Part shown: one piece after another, positions 43,408 through 55,088 of the stretch
Layout: the number at the start of each line of letters is the position of its first letter
How positions within the stretch are numbered: the stretch's first letter is position 1
DNA from: Eucommia ulmoides
Lineage: Eukaryota; Streptophyta; Magnoliopsida; Garryales; Eucommiaceae
Direction of reading: 5' to 3'
Length of the DNA: 64,000 nt
Assembly: GCA_016647705.1 (NCBI GenBank)
Contig: CM028333.1
Location: 11,367,616 to 11,431,615, forward strand
Notes under the pieces: generated by a model
The model's database searches: none
Seen by the model: only the letters and a program-made list of their open reading frames with translations
What the model was told of the DNA's origin: nothing
Translations under genes and position numbers: made by a program

Positions 43408-46395
43408 ATGAACATTAAATTTAATAATTATACTCAAATATTAAATTTATAAAAATTAAATTAAAGAAATAACATAAAAGAGAAAATATAATATATGAAA
43501 ATTAAATTTACGGATATTATAGAAATAATATATGCATATTAAATTTAATAATAATACTTGAACATCAAATTTATGAAAAATAAATTAAAAAATGATACAA
43601 AAGATAATATTATATATGGAAGATATGTGTAAGACCCGGATCGTTGCATATGCATAATCATGAGTTGTATTTTAGAACGTTTAGAAATAATGGGGTAGAA
43701 TGTGTCAAATCATATTTATTTAAAAAAAAAAAAAATAGGGACTAATTAGTGACTTTCAAAAATATTAATTTCAGGTTTGGGTTAAATTATAATTTTAAAA
43801 GAAATTAAATCTTGAAATGGGGATTCAATAAAAATCTAAAGAAAATTGGGGAGAGGTGACTGTAAATTGGGGAAAGGATTTATATATATATATACACCAA
43901 TATACATGTAAACGGCAGTGGGATCCAAGCAAAACCCAAAACAAGAGTAGGCAATCGACATGGCCTCCTGTAGAGCAAAGACGATCCACCCAATTCATGC
44001 ATATAAATGCATCCATGACGATCCACCCAATTCATGCATATAAGTGTTTGGTTTTGGGTATGTGTGGGGGTTGTTCATCAGGGTGTGTTGTGTACGCATG
44101 GTGATGGTGGGGTGTCGCCGGAGTAGAGTGTAGAGATAGAGAGAGAGAGAGGTGGGTGTGTGTGTTTTATGCTTGTGATTCAGCCGTAAGGTAGCGGTTT
44201 GTGAGCATGGAGCTGTCCCTGTTTCGATGCTGCTGTGTGGGTGAGAGATTGCTGGCCGTTGATCGGCATATGCATGTCGGCGAGAACCCAACCAACAAAA
44301 CGGAAAATAGAAAAGCAAACCGAAAAAGAAAAAGGAAGAAGAAGCGGGAAAAGAAAGGAAGAAAAAGTAAAGAAAAAGAAGAAACTACACAAATAACCCC
44401 CACAAATTCAAAATTCGTCTCACGACCCGTGAACAATTCGGAATGGGTAACGTTTTTCGTTAAGTTTATTTTAATTTTGTTAAATTAAATTCTAGCATAA
44501 AAATATTTAACCGGAATAATAAATTTGGGATTGTTCGTATTACAAATTTTATGTAGTAATTTTTATTGAAAATGAAAAATTAACCGAATAATTGTGAAAC
44601 TTAGGGCCTGCATTGCCTGATTAGGTTTTTTTTTTTTTACATAAAATATTAATTTAGGCCCTGTCACTATTAGGTTCGTAAGCACCAAAGTCTCGGTAGG
44701 GAGTAGTCAGTGAAAGTTTTGCGGAGCGGATAATCAGATGAGTGTATTGTCTTCTTGCCAAACTATATATATATATATGATGAAAAATGGTTGTAGTTAA
44801 ATTAAATGATTTCAAAATTATGTGGATCAAACAGGTTTATGGGTGAGTTGAGAAAATGGATTTTTGATGAATTGTGTTGGTTTCGAAAGGAAGTTAAAAA
44901 TGGTTTTTTGCTGAAATTTGGTGGTCTAAAAAGAGAGTGGAAAATACCTCATTTTCTAAAAATAAAGGGTGGAAAAATAGTTTTGGTGAAATCAAACGTT
45001 TTTTTTTAGGAAAAATGAGAAATATGATTTTGGATTAAAAATCAGTTTTGGAAATAGAGGGTGATATTTGAGATTTGACGATGTTATTGATTTGTGATTT
45101 GATGATGACGTTATTGATTTTGACGATGTCATAGTATTTATTTGTTTTGGCGGAGTGATGTTATCCGCTTCGGCGGAGTGATATTTATCTGCTTCGGCAG
45201 AGTGATGTTAGACGTTTATACTGCGCAATAATTATCCACTTCAGCGGAGTGATGGGTGTTCGTAGGAAGGCATATCCTACGGATGGTACGGTACCGTTGC
45301 AAACTCCCGATCGTGAGGTTAAAACGATCACTAGGGCTGGCCAGTGTGTGTTTGAGTTGTGTGCTTAAGATGTGTGTTTGAGATGTGTGCTTGAGATGTG
45401 GTGTCTTACGCATATTGGCTGATTTGATATTTATTATCATGGTGATTAGTATGATTTTTTATATTAAGTTGGATTTGAATGGAGCTTAATTAGGTCACTT
45501 TATTTTCCCTGCTTTTATACTGGGGATATTACGAGATATGTGGTATTTATAAGCTTATGCTTGATCCATTTAGATGTTGTAAAATGAGTTTTATTATTAA
45601 AAAATAATTTTACTAAGGCAATACACTCGCAGGTGAAGCAGTTAGGAGTCGATCCCCTACTGGCGCTCGATAGAGTCCTACGATAGAGTCATGTGGAGGG
45701 TTGAGATGAGTTTTCTGAGGCGAACTTGTGAGGGGTTCATGGTATTATATTTTTCTGTTATTATATTTGGGGAACGGGTGTGTTCTCATAACAGAAATAT
45801 GTATAGCTCCATATAGATGATAGTTTATTGATATATATATATACACATATTGTCGTGTAATAGATGGTTGGTTGGTTGTTTTCGGTGATGTCATGATGTC
45901 GTCACGTCAGCCCGAGATGTCGGGATTTCGGGACGGGTCGTGACAATATGAACATTAAATTTCACAAAATTATAAAAATAGTATATGGATGTTAAGTTTT
46001 ATAATAATACCGAAATATTAAATGTATAAAAATTACATTAAAGAAATAATGTAAAATAAGAAATACAATGTACAGAAATAATATATGCACATTAAATTTA
46101 GTAATAATACGGAAACATTAAATTGACGAAGATTAAATTAAAAAATAATGTAGAAGTAGAAATATAACACATGAAAATTTTGCACATTAAATTTACGAAA
46201 ATCATAGAAATAATATATGGATATTAAATTTAATAGTAATAATAAAATATTTAATTTATAAAAATTAAATTAATGAAATAATATGAAAGAGGAAATATAA
46301 AATACGAAAATTATGCACATTATGTTTTGTAATAATAATGAAACGTTATATTTATAGAAATTAAATTAAAAAATAAGATTAAATTAAATTAATTT
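43403..46395. repeat. AT-rich satellite of about 125-bp units, split by a solo LTR
   Basis: Units share AACATTAAATTTAATAATA, AAATTAAATTAAAGAAATAA and AATATATGAAAATTAAATTT words. They repeat from 43403 to 43627 and again from 45946 to 46395, about five to six units in all. The two parts are continuous when the solo LTR 43628-45945 and one 5-bp duplicate are removed. No gene is present. Confidence 0.78.
43628..45945 (+). mobile_element. Tekay/Del-like Ty3/gypsy solo LTR (copy B), 2318 bp, TSD ATATG
   Basis: It starts TGTAAGACCCGGATCG and ends GGGACGGGTCGTGACA, as in copy A. It is flanked by a perfect 5-bp direct repeat ATATG (43623-43627 and 45946-45950). It shares the TTAGGCCCTGTCACTATTAG block (44654), CTCCCGATCGTGAGGTTAAA (45305) and the CACTCGCAGGTGAAGC-like block with copy A. 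No internal region or second LTR is present, so it formed by LTR-LTR recombination. GA- and GAAAA-rich stretches (44129-44152, 44300-44390) explain the open frames in it. Unlike copy A it lacks the CCTAGG dyad cluster. Confidence 0.93.
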
Positions 46396-46496
46396 TTTTT
46401 ACCTACACATGTAACTTCAGGGACGGGTCATATGCTACTACATATATCAAAATATAAACAAATTAAGAAAATAAAAGTAATATATATATATATACG

Positions 46497-46835
46497 AAAT
46501 TTTTCCAACTTTCTTCTTTCCATTTCATGATTCAATTCGATTCTTCTTTTGCTTCGGTGCTTGATGATCGACGATTGATTCTTTTGTTCTATGATTTCCA
46601 GATCGTGAGGACAAATCTGTTTCTCCTTCCGTTCAATTCTTCTTCGGCTTTTGCCAATCTGTTCATCCTCGATTTTGTTTTCGTTCATCGTCACTTTGGC
46701 TTTCCAAATCGTGAGGACGATTGCTCGATTCATCTCATCGTTTCTGTTCATCAGGATTGAGGTCAAATCTACGATTGAGGTCTTCATTTCTGTTTCTCCT
46801 GTTCTCGATTCTCGATCGATCGTGGATTCGATTTT
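46497..46835 (+). other. Leader of copia C, left part
   Basis: Sequence rich in GATTC, CGATTTT and TCTTC words, continuing in the same style at 50623 on the other side of copia D. Several frames are open across it. The longest (46651-47289) crosses into copia D and so is not a natural gene. The left limit is approximate. Confidence 0.5.
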
Positions 46836-47760
46836 TGTTGGAACATATGAATTTTTTAAATTGTTTTTTAAAAGAAAGTGTCAAAAGGTTTCTCTCTATT
46901 TCCTCTATCTCACATTGGTTGGGAGAAGAGGTGATAAGGAGTATAACAAGGGGCATGTGGGATACTTGAGGTGTGCTCCAAGGGGTACCCATATTTTGTG
47001 GAGACGAGAGGAGTTACATCCCTATTGGTTTACCACACGCGCGCCGCCGCCACCGTCCGGCCTGCCAGTCGGGCCGTGTCGAGTCGAGTCGAGTCGCGCA
47101 TGTGATGAGGTGTCACTTATTTATTTTTTGGACAAAATTCATTTTAAACTATTGATATTATTCTTGAAATTGTTTGCAATCACTAGGTTTAAAGTTGTTT
47201 TAAATTCTGAACATTACATAAAGATTTTTAATGTTTCATTAAATTCTGAACGTTTTCAAAACGTTTCATTTTCAGGAATTAATTTTTGAAACAGTTTCAA
47301 ACATTTTGATTCGGTTTGCTTTGCCTCTATAAATTCAGAGGTTTTTCATCTCTTTTAATAACGAAAATTTAGCAACTAAACACTGCTATTCCGAAAAAAA
47401 AAAAAAAAACAGTTTCTTCACCGATAAATTTTTTGCTTTGAAACCATTAGTCTGTTCAAATCAGAATCATCCGTTCTATATGTACGATTTTTTATTTCGG
47501 TTTTCAAGTTGTATTCCGAGCAGTTTGTTCGTTTATTCGAACTGTGTGGGGGTGTTTAGTATTTAGGTCTTCTTCAGTGCAAAAAAGGTCATAGATAAAG
47601 GTGATTCTGGGCTATTTTATCCTCGGGACGACGGGGCTCTGATACTGCTTGCACGATTCTTGGGCAGAGTAGTGAAATGTCTTAAAGAGAGTGACCTAGT
47701 CCATGACTCAACCCAAGAAAATTCGGTAATTTTGTTCTTTATTTTAATTGTGCAGCAACA
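46836..47760 (+). repeat. 5' LTR of copia D
   Basis: It starts TGTTGGAACATATGAA and ends TGCAGCAACA. It has a TATA box CTATAAATTC (TATAAAT at 47328-47334) and a GAGTC microsatellite (47083-47098) that is one unit longer than in the 3' LTR. A later block with CGGGACGACGGGGCTCTGAT is strongly kept between both LTRs. Confidence 0.92.
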
Positions 47761-48149
47761 ATTTTATGACATTCGTTCATCTACGAAATAAACATGCTGC
47801 TCTAATTATTTTGATCATGATTATTTGGACCATGAATGTTTTTGCTTTTTTTTTTTTTTTTTTCTGCCATGTTTACCAATACTTCGATTGGAATATTTCA
47901 CAGTTCGTTTATGCTATTCTTAGCCGATCTCTTATTTGAATCCATGAAAAATAATGTGTTATTTTTTCTCCATGATGCTCTCATACGAATCTTTGATCTC
48001 ATCTATATGGATTCATGTGGTTTAATCATAGTGATCAACCTTCTATCATTTTTTTTGCAACGAAAAGCGAAGCCTTCATTTGAGAAGCTTAATTGAGAAC
48101 TTGTTTCTATCTAATTACAGCCATGAATTATTTTCATTACTACAGTGGA

Positions 48150-48700
48150 ATTATTATGTGGGTTGTGAAAGAATATGCACGTGGGTTCTTGTTTCTAAGT
48201 GTATTATAGCCATGATTTGGTTGTCTCCTAATAATATGATTTTATTTTATTTTTTTTAAAAATTGAGAAACTTCTTGTTTCTATTTGATAATAGAAACAC
48301 TCTACAGCCTGAATATATAAATGATTGAAAAGCTTGTTGTTTCTTTAGAGTTTTTTTTTTTTATACATTGCTACCCTGATGTTTGACCAAAATATCAAAA
48401 TGGTCCCTATGGTTTTAATTTGGACCCATAACACCCTAAAGTTTGCAATTGTTTCAATTATGGAAATTGTTCATGAAATTATTTCTAGAAGTATGTCTCT
48501 TGATGAACAGTTTCATGATTACTGTTTTCATTAACAAATTCCCCCGTAGTTGGAAAGATTTTAGGAGTACTATTAGTCCTAAATAAAAGAATTTTCTTTA
48601 GAAAGTTTGATTACTAGTCTTCGTATGGAGGGGTAGCCCACAAACAAAATCAATAAGATGAAATGCTTGTTGTTTCCAACAACGTTTACAGTAAATCATC
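48150..48700. other. Copia D interior without identifiable coding sequence; possible lone TIR-like block
   Basis: A run of T (48352-48362) is followed by a block resembling the TIR style of Mutator-like elements (TGACCAAAATATCAAAATGG, ACACCCTAAAGTTTGC). No matching inverted partner was found. The rest is AT-rich and noncoding. Confidence 0.3.
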
Positions 48701-48721
48701 ATCTGTTATTATGAAACCTTT

Positions 48722-49150
48722 CAGATGACTTCAAGGCAACTAGTGGCTATATATTTAGCATAGCTAGGGGAGCTGTTTCTTGGAAATATAAGAAACATAT
48801 TATTTTGGCTTAATCTCCTACTGAGTCTAAGATGTATGCACTAGCGTTAGCTAGTAAAGAAGCAGAGTAGTTAAAAAGTCTGTTTTGTGATACCCCTTAT
48901 GGGAGAGATTGATTCCAGTTGTCATGATCTATTGCAATAGTACTGCAGGCTATTGCAAACATTAGAACCGTTATTATAACGGATAAAGGCGATAAATACA
49001 TCTCAAACACAGCATTATTAGGGAGTATATCTTGATAGGGGCTATGAAAGTGGATCATGTACTATCTGATGATAACCTAGCCGATCCTTTGACGAAATGA
49101 TTAGCTCGAGAAAAGGTTTACAAAACCTCGAGAAGAATGGGATTCATGCC
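48722..49150 (+). pseudogene. Copia D RNase H domain, degenerate
   Basis: The plus strand reads an ATSGYIFS...GAVSWKYKK pattern, an SKMYALALASKEAE helix, and an LADPLTK end followed by KTSRRMGF. These are in the order seen at the C-terminus of copia pol. At least six stops interrupt it. It is the only protein remnant kept by copia D. Confidence 0.78.
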
Positions 49151-49691
49151 CATAGATTGACGAGTCACTAGTGAGGGAAACCCAACCTATAAACTAGAGA
49201 TCCCAATAAATAGGTTCAAAGGGTAATAACAACTCATGAAATGATATTAGGGGAATCATGCTATAATAATAATTTTGAGTTCTATTCTTTACATGTATTG
49301 ATTGAAGCGATGGAATGTTGAGTTTTTATTAACTCTTAATGACATTTATACTCTATTTGGAGTAGAGTACCTAGTTACATGAGTACTCTTGATAGACTCA
49401 CCTATGTGAATGTGGAAGTGTGGCCGCTTCTTATGGAATTTTGGGCAAATTTTCTAGAGCTTTCACTATATTGGGATACACGTGCATGGCCGTAAAGCAC
49501 GGGCTTTTGGACTACACCCTGATAAGATTGTGTGTGTGATGTTGTTAGAGATAGAGTTCAAAACTACGAGTTACTCTAGTATAATCTAAATTATCTTCAC
49601 TATGTAAAAGTTCAAGTCGACAGACACCTTTACTTATGCACAATCTTATATTATTTTATATTGCTCGATGAAAAATTATTTTTAAAAATTC

Positions 49692-49702
49692 AAGTGGGGG
49701 AT
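49692..49702 (+). other. Polypurine tract of copia D
   Basis: AAGTGGGGGAT lies directly before the 3' LTR start at 49703. It fixes the element's orientation. Confidence 0.8.
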
Positions 49703-50622
49703 TATTAGAACATATGAATTTTTTAAATTGTTTTTAAAAGAAAGTGTCAAAATGTTTCCCTCTATTTCCTCTATCCCACATTGGTTAGGAGAAGAGGAGA
49801 TGAGGAGTATAACAAAGGGCATGTGGGATACTTGGGGTGTGCCCCAAAGGGTACCCATATTTTGTGGAGGCGAGAGGAGTTACATCCTTACTGGTTTACC
49901 ACACACGCACGCGCGCTGCCGCCGTCATCCGTCCGGCCATCCTGTGTCGAGTCGAGTCGCGCGTGTGATGAGGTGGCACTTATTTATTTTTTGGACAAAA
50001 TTCATTTTAAACTATTAATCTTATTCTTGAAACTGTTTCCAATCACTAGGTTTAAATTTGTTTTAAATTCTGAACGTTACATAAAGATTTTTAATGTTTC
50101 ATTAAATTCTGAACGTTTTCAAAACGTTTCATTTTCAGGAATTAATTTTTGAATCGGTTTCAAACGTTTTGATTCAGTTTGCTTTGGCTCTATAAATTCA
50201 GAGGTTTTTCATTTGTTTTAATAATGAAAATTTAGCAACTAAACACTGTTATTTCCAAGAAAGAAAAAAAACAGTTTCTTCCCCAATAAATTTTTTGCTT
50301 TGAAACCATTAGTCTGTTCATATCAGAATCATTCGTTCTATATGTACAATTTTTTATTTCGGTTTTCAAGTTGTATTCCGAGTAGTTTGTTCGTTTATTC
50401 AAACTATGTGGATGTGTTTAGTATTCAGGTCTTCTTCAGTGCAAAGAATGTCCTAGACAGAGGTGATTCTAGACTGTTTTATCCTGGGGATGACGGGGCT
50501 CTGATACTGCTTGCACGATTCTTGGGCAGAGCCGCGAAATGTCTTAAAGAGAGTGACCTAGTCTGCATTTCAACCTAAGAAAATTCGGTAACTTTGTTCT
50601 TTATTTTAATTGTGCAGCAACA
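49703..50622 (+). repeat. 3' LTR of copia D
   Basis: It starts TATTAGAACATATGAA (TG decayed to TA) and ends TGCAGCAACA. A TATA box TATAAATTC lies at 50191. It differs from the 5' LTR mostly by transitions. Confidence 0.92.
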
Positions 50623-50627
50623 ATTTT

Positions 50628-51020
50628 CGATTTTCGATTTCACCGTCTCCGTTGCTGTCGGCTCGATCGATTTCACTGTCACCGATCGAAGAGATTTAGG
50701 ATTGACGATTTCCGAATTGTGAACTCAGATCTGGTTCGTATCTTTGCTTCTCCTGTTCTTGCGAAGTAATTTCTTCAGATCGTTTCGATCCAACTAATTG
50801 ATTTTTCACATCCATCTTCTTCGATTCTGTCGATCTATAAGGTATTTTTTTGCGGCGATCTACGAGCTGTTTGTGCCCACTGTCGAGTTCGAAGAAGACG
50901 TGCTTGAAGCTGTTTGTGTTCACTGCTTGCTGATTTTCGACTTTGGCCTGCTTTTGTGATTTCCGAAGTTGTTTGTGCTTTGCGTGCAACCCTTTGAGTT
51001 CCTTTAGTTTTAGCTCTTGT
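50628..51020 (+). other. Leader of copia C, right part
   Basis: CGATTTTCGATTTC-rich sequence leading to the gag start. Minus-strand frames across it (50696-51025, 50835-51035) have no known motif and are by-products of composition. Confidence 0.5.
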
Positions 51021-51178
51021 ATCACAGCAACTCACGTTAGATAACTATGTCTCCTGGAGTCCGGATATGATCATTTCTTTGACCGTGAAAAATAAGTTGG
51101 ATTTCATCAATGGATCTATCCAGAAACCGAAGAGTGATGATATACAGTTTCTAAATTCATGGATCCGCGACAACAATA
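51021..51178 (+). pseudogene. Copia C gag, N-terminal part
   Basis: The frame reads a copia gag motif order: NYVSWSPDMIISL, then KNKLDFINGSI, then FLNSWIRDNN. It stops where solo LTR E is inserted (51179). The frame resumes at 57143 with the expected ILNSISKEIS motif. The start codon is unclear because of decay upstream. Confidence 0.85.
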
Positions 51179-51610
51179 TGTTGAACTAAAATTAAATATA
51201 TGAACTTATATATTAAATAAATATGAATTATAGGCTATCAAATAAAGTTAGGCCAATTAAAGTGATTAATTTAAGTTTTAGGGCCTTAATTAATATTTTA
51301 TAAAGCGTGGGCATTAATATGTACAGACAAACGTAATTCTATTTTCATGATGGGTTAGAATAGAAAATACGAAAATACGAATAGGCACGTGATAGATATG
51401 AAAAACCTATCTATTTCCAATCCGAATTGGTTAGTTTTTGAATATGTTTATAGTTATTTTTATTATGTTTTAATTAGTTTTCATACTTTTTGTATAAATC
51501 AAGTGTGTGGGGCAAAAAGATAGGAAACTGGAGCTAAAACGATGAGATCGAACCAAAGCGGTTCGAAGTTACGGTGGATAAACAAGCTCGGAGGCTAAAA
51601 GATGAAACAG

Positions 51611-51899
51611 GCCCACCGCTTAGGTGTCCAGACCACTGCCTAAGCGGTGAAGATGCAAAGAAGAGCAAAATGTTACTGATGGATGACCGCCTAGGCAAAA
51701 TTTCTATCACCTAGGCGGAAATCCAGCAGAAGACGAAGAAGGGCTACTAACAACCACTCGCCTAGGCGAAGTTTTCTTCGCCTAGGCGGAATTTCAACAG
51801 AACGTTATCCAGTCCACCGCCTACTTCACCGCTTAGGCGATCAGACCGAACCGACCTAACTCTGCCTAGGCGAAGAATCCACCGCCTAGGCGGATTTGC
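51611..51899 (+). promoter_or_regulatory. Cluster of CGCCTAGGCG / ACCGCTTAGGCG dyads upstream of the TATA box (5' LTR of F)
   Basis: Nine to ten GC-rich words, such as CCGCCTAGGCGGA, TCGCCTAGGCGAAG and ACCGCTTAGGCG, in both phases within 290 bp. They end about 37 bp before the TATA box. They stand out from the AT-rich surroundings. The 3' LTR repeats the cluster at 55311-55600 with point changes. A role as a promoter element is inferred from position only. Confidence 0.5.
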
Positions 51900-51935
51900 C
51901 CTGCACAGTCTTGAGATATTTTTAGATATTTTTGT

Positions 51936-51943
51936 TATAAATA
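51936..51943 (+). promoter_or_regulatory. TATA box of Athila-type element F
   Basis: TATAAATA followed by CCCCCTCTC. It is kept in the 3' LTR at 55646-55653, where an extra GAGATATTTTT unit lies just upstream. Confidence 0.7.
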
Positions 51944-52393
51944 CCCCCTCTCATCCCCCTTGGCCGGGACCTCTCTTCCCTCTCTTGCATTTTTTATTCC
52001 TTTAGGCTATAGTTAAGCCTAGGGTTAGGGATTTTAGTGGTGGAGCTCGCATCCCGAAGTAGAGAAGACGGCGAATCGATCGTTGAGCATTCTTAGCGGT
52101 TTATCTTTGGACGAGACTAAGTTCTTCGATTGTTTTTCCTTATTTATTTATTTTAGGAGTATGTGAGCATATTTAGCTCGTTATTTTTTTGTATATGCGG
52201 CTATGGCCCCGAGTTAAATATGGATTGTAGTAGGGATTAACATATAATTTATAAATACGTTGTTTGGATGATTTTGGTGTTTCTTTTGTGATTGTTCTTC
52301 ATAGTTTGATTGTGTTTATCGTATTTTTTATTTATTATGCTTGATTTGATAAATGGATAATATGGGGTTTTGACAAAACTCCGGATTCGAATT

Positions 52394-52785
52394 AGGGTAA
52401 ACAAACGCCACGATTCTATAACCCAGTCGGGGTTTGAATCGTGGACAATTGATGACGTTGGGCAAGGCACACGCTACCTAGGGTCGTTAAGACGTTGAGG
52501 GAGACTTCTTCGTTGACTCAAAGTTGCGTTATATCCCTCGTCTTACATTCGGGAGAGGTGGCGAGAGAGTTTTAGAACGGAGATTATCGATAGGGTAAAT
52601 ACAACGCGACGATCCAATAACCCGGGAGGGAGTTAGATTGTGTGCAATCAATGACGCTGGGAGAGACTCACGTGACCTAGGGTCGTTAAGACGTTGAGGG
52701 GGACTTCTCCGTTGACTCGAAGTCATGTATTCCCCCGTCTTACACTCGAAAGAGGTGGCAGTGGAGTTTACGTACCGAGGTTGTC
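52394..52785 (+). repeat. About 198-bp tandem duplication inside the Athila-type LTR
   Basis: Both units read AGGGTAAA, ACG-CGA..ATAACCC, CAATGACG..GGG, CCTAGGGTCGTTAAGACGTT, GACTTCT.CGTTGACTC, and CGTCTTACA.TCG..AGAGGTGG in order. They are diverged from each other but each is well kept between the two LTRs (56100-56480 in the 3' LTR). The fragment at 28665 has only one unit. Confidence 0.8.
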
Positions 52786-53105
52786 AAATAGATCGAACAA
52801 CGTAAACGTGAGTAAATCGAGATCGAACACGTATTTGTAAACACGTTAGTCCCTATACAATTCTTCACCCTAAAACATATTAGCATAATAGTGTAGTTAA
52901 TTTAGGTTATATTAGTATTAGTTTAATTAATTAAATACATTTGCTTTTCGCCTAGATAAAATTAGGTCACGACAACGCGGTATTCGATAATAACGACAAC
53001 AATCCCTGTGGATACGATAACCCGATCTTAATGATTACACTATACTAAAACTTAGACCTCGTATACTTGCGAGTGTAAGTAGCGGCGTATTTTACACCCC
53101 TACCA

Positions 53106-55088
53106 AGTTTTTGGCGCCGTTGCCGGGGATTTTTTTGATGTTATTGTCGCAAAAATGCGGTAACGGCTCTGGACTTAAGTTTTAGATAGGAGAAGCAAGT
53201 GTTTCGTATTGCCAGGATTGGCGATGTTGTTCATTGTCGATATTGTGTATAAATGACCTAATTTTACTTTAAGCATTTCTTTGTATATATTTTTTGTTTG
53301 TAGTTTTATTTTTGTTTCTTATGCAGGGTACTTGCCGATGTTAGATCGACGGGTATTGATGCATCCATTTTGACGGGATTCCAAGCCGTTTTATGTTGCT
53401 TGGCCAAGCACATAAGCTGGTGAGGCGTTTCGTTGAAAGATTGAGCCATCCAAAGCAAAACCTTGCCAATCTTGAGGGCGTTCTGAAAATGTCGGGCCGA
53501 GGACATTAAACCACGCACTTCTTGCGAGGCAACCCAAGGTCATATATATTAAATCCATCACATCCGACTTGAATCGGAGGCGAGATCCTCTTGCCTCCCA
53601 GGTAAGTGTTCTAAACACCCTTCATCAGCATGCTTTAATTTCATATATGTTGAGAATGATGATTGGGTTCGCTGAGGACACTGTCCACTTTGAGTTTGGG
53701 GGTGATGTGTAGTATGTAGTATGTTAGTTTATGTGTTATTGTTTTCCGTATTGCATATATGTTTAGGTTAGAATGTGTTTATGTTTTTGTGTTGTTGTTT
53801 ATATGTTGAGTTTTACATTCATCTAGGCCGTCACCCGATGATGAAAATTACCCCTGGTTGTTTTCGAAGTCAAGGGTAATACCCATGCATGTGTGATTCT
53901 ATGTGCTTGACTATGCTTTTTGGTAAAAATTATTGTAGATCTTAATTTGCACAGGCACATAGACTCAATGTATTTTTATTCAATTGATTTGAGGACGATT
54001 ATTGATTAACCAAATTCATGATACATTAAGGATTCAAGAACTTGATTAAGGGGAAGCTTGAGGCAAAATCCTAGGCGAGGTAGTTCAGGAGACGTGATTT
54101 AGGCATTCTCTTTGTCACTTGAGCCTTTGAAGCCTACCTTGTAAAATGATTATTCCTCGTCACCCGGTCGAAGCCTAAATGCAAATTCAATTCAGAACAC
54201 ATAAACCAATACCACAGCCAATTGAATTCCTTCCAGTCCTTTATCGCTAAACCAAAGGCACAATTTGAGTGAATCAAGTTAGCATTCATTATGCTACTTG
54301 AAGTGAGCGGTTGGGTTTAGGACGAACTTCTAATTGATTCGGTATTTGAGTACTCACTTGTCATTTTTTCATTTGTATTTGACACACCTCTTCAATTGTA
54401 ACAATCAAATAAGTTTGGGGGTGTGTTCGTTGAAAAGAAAAGAAAAAAAATATAGAAAAGAAAAAAAAAATCAAATGTAAATACTGTTTTTATTTCCATT
54501 TCTTTTGACAAGTGAGTACGTCGGTCTTAAATGCATGTTCGGGATTGTTTCCAATCTTTCTATGGGGATTCAAGAGTGAATGTGCCAAGTGTTGAGCCTT
54601 GGGTAACGTTAAGTTAACAACGTTAACCCATTTTCTATTCCGAAATACCCTTGGCCAAATTAATCTTAACCGAACCAAGCCCTAATGATCTTCATGAACT
54701 ACTAAACCTACATTAGTGGAGAGTGGACCCCAATCAAGCTTATGGTAATCCTTAACTCATGAATTACGTTGGTGGATAATCCAATCCGATCATTGTATAG
54801 TTATATTATCGAATCTCGCACTAACACGTTTAAAGGATCTAGAATAGCGTTCACCATTATTGCATGTCAAAAATCTAGAACCTCATGATGTGTGTTACCA
54901 CCTGAACTCGATATAACTGGCGGTTGTTGAGGGAAAAATAAATAGGTCGTTAGAAGAATTTAAAACTCGCATGTTGTTATGTTTAGATTGTTTTTAGGTT
55001 GTTTGTTATTTATTTTCGTTTGTTGTATTTTATATTTTAGTGTGTATGTTTGGCTCGAGGACTAGCCAAATTTTGAGTTTGGGGGTAT
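53106..55088 (+). other. Interior of Athila-type element F, no coding sequence, three PPT-like motifs
   Basis: It begins with the PBS. It includes a TTGCGAGGCAACCCAAGGT block (53522) and a GAGGACACTGTCCACTTTGAG block (53673) that I associate with the 3' noncoding part of Athila elements. AGTTTGGGGGT occurs three times: 53693-53703, 54412-54422 and 55076-55086, the last being the true polypurine tract. All open frames are short and without motifs (for example 53306-53518 minus). An A-rich run lies at 54436-54472. Confidence 0.75.
53112..53129 (+). other. Primer-binding site of Athila-type element F
   Basis: TGGCGCCGTTGCCGGGGA, six bases after the LTR end. It is the exact complement of the plant tRNA-Asp 3' end including CCA. 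Confidence 0.93.

Larger units (their letters stand above)
46836..50622 (+). mobile_element. Ty1/copia element D, internally deleted, TSD ATTTT
   Basis: Two LTRs of 925 bp (46836-47760) and 920 bp (49703-50622) flank 1942 bp. The perfect duplication ATTTT lies at 46831-46835 and 50623-50627. The interior keeps only an RNase H-like region and a long 3' untranslated stretch before a polypurine tract. Gag, protease, integrase and RT are gone, as is a readable PBS. The RNase H pattern resembles the Tork/Bianca side of copia, tentatively. LTRs are about 93% identical by eye over the first 195 bp. Confidence 0.92.
51390..53105 (+). repeat. 5' LTR of Athila-type element F
   Basis: It starts TGATAGATATGAAAAACC, a start with short inverted arms (GATAG...CTATC), and ends CCCCTACCA. 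It contains the CCTAGG dyad cluster (51611-51899), TATA box (51936-51943), a shared ATATTTAGCTCG...GCGGCTATGGCCCCG block, and a tandem duplication of about 198 bp (52394-52591 and 52592-52785). Confidence 0.95.

Noticed and set aside
44201..44488. 95-codon plus frame with lysine-rich end
   Set aside because: It lies inside Tekay-like solo LTR B, and the lysine run comes from a GAAAA-rich low-complexity stretch.
46651..47289. Longest open frame of the window (212 codons)
   Set aside because: It runs from the leader of copia C across the TSD into the 5' LTR of copia D, so it was created by the insertion. It has no motif and the matching LTR at 49703 does not keep it.
48352..48480. Possible Mutator-like TIR inside copia D
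   Set aside because: Its style resembles TIRs at 39.9 and 61.7 kb, but no inverted partner or TSD was found.
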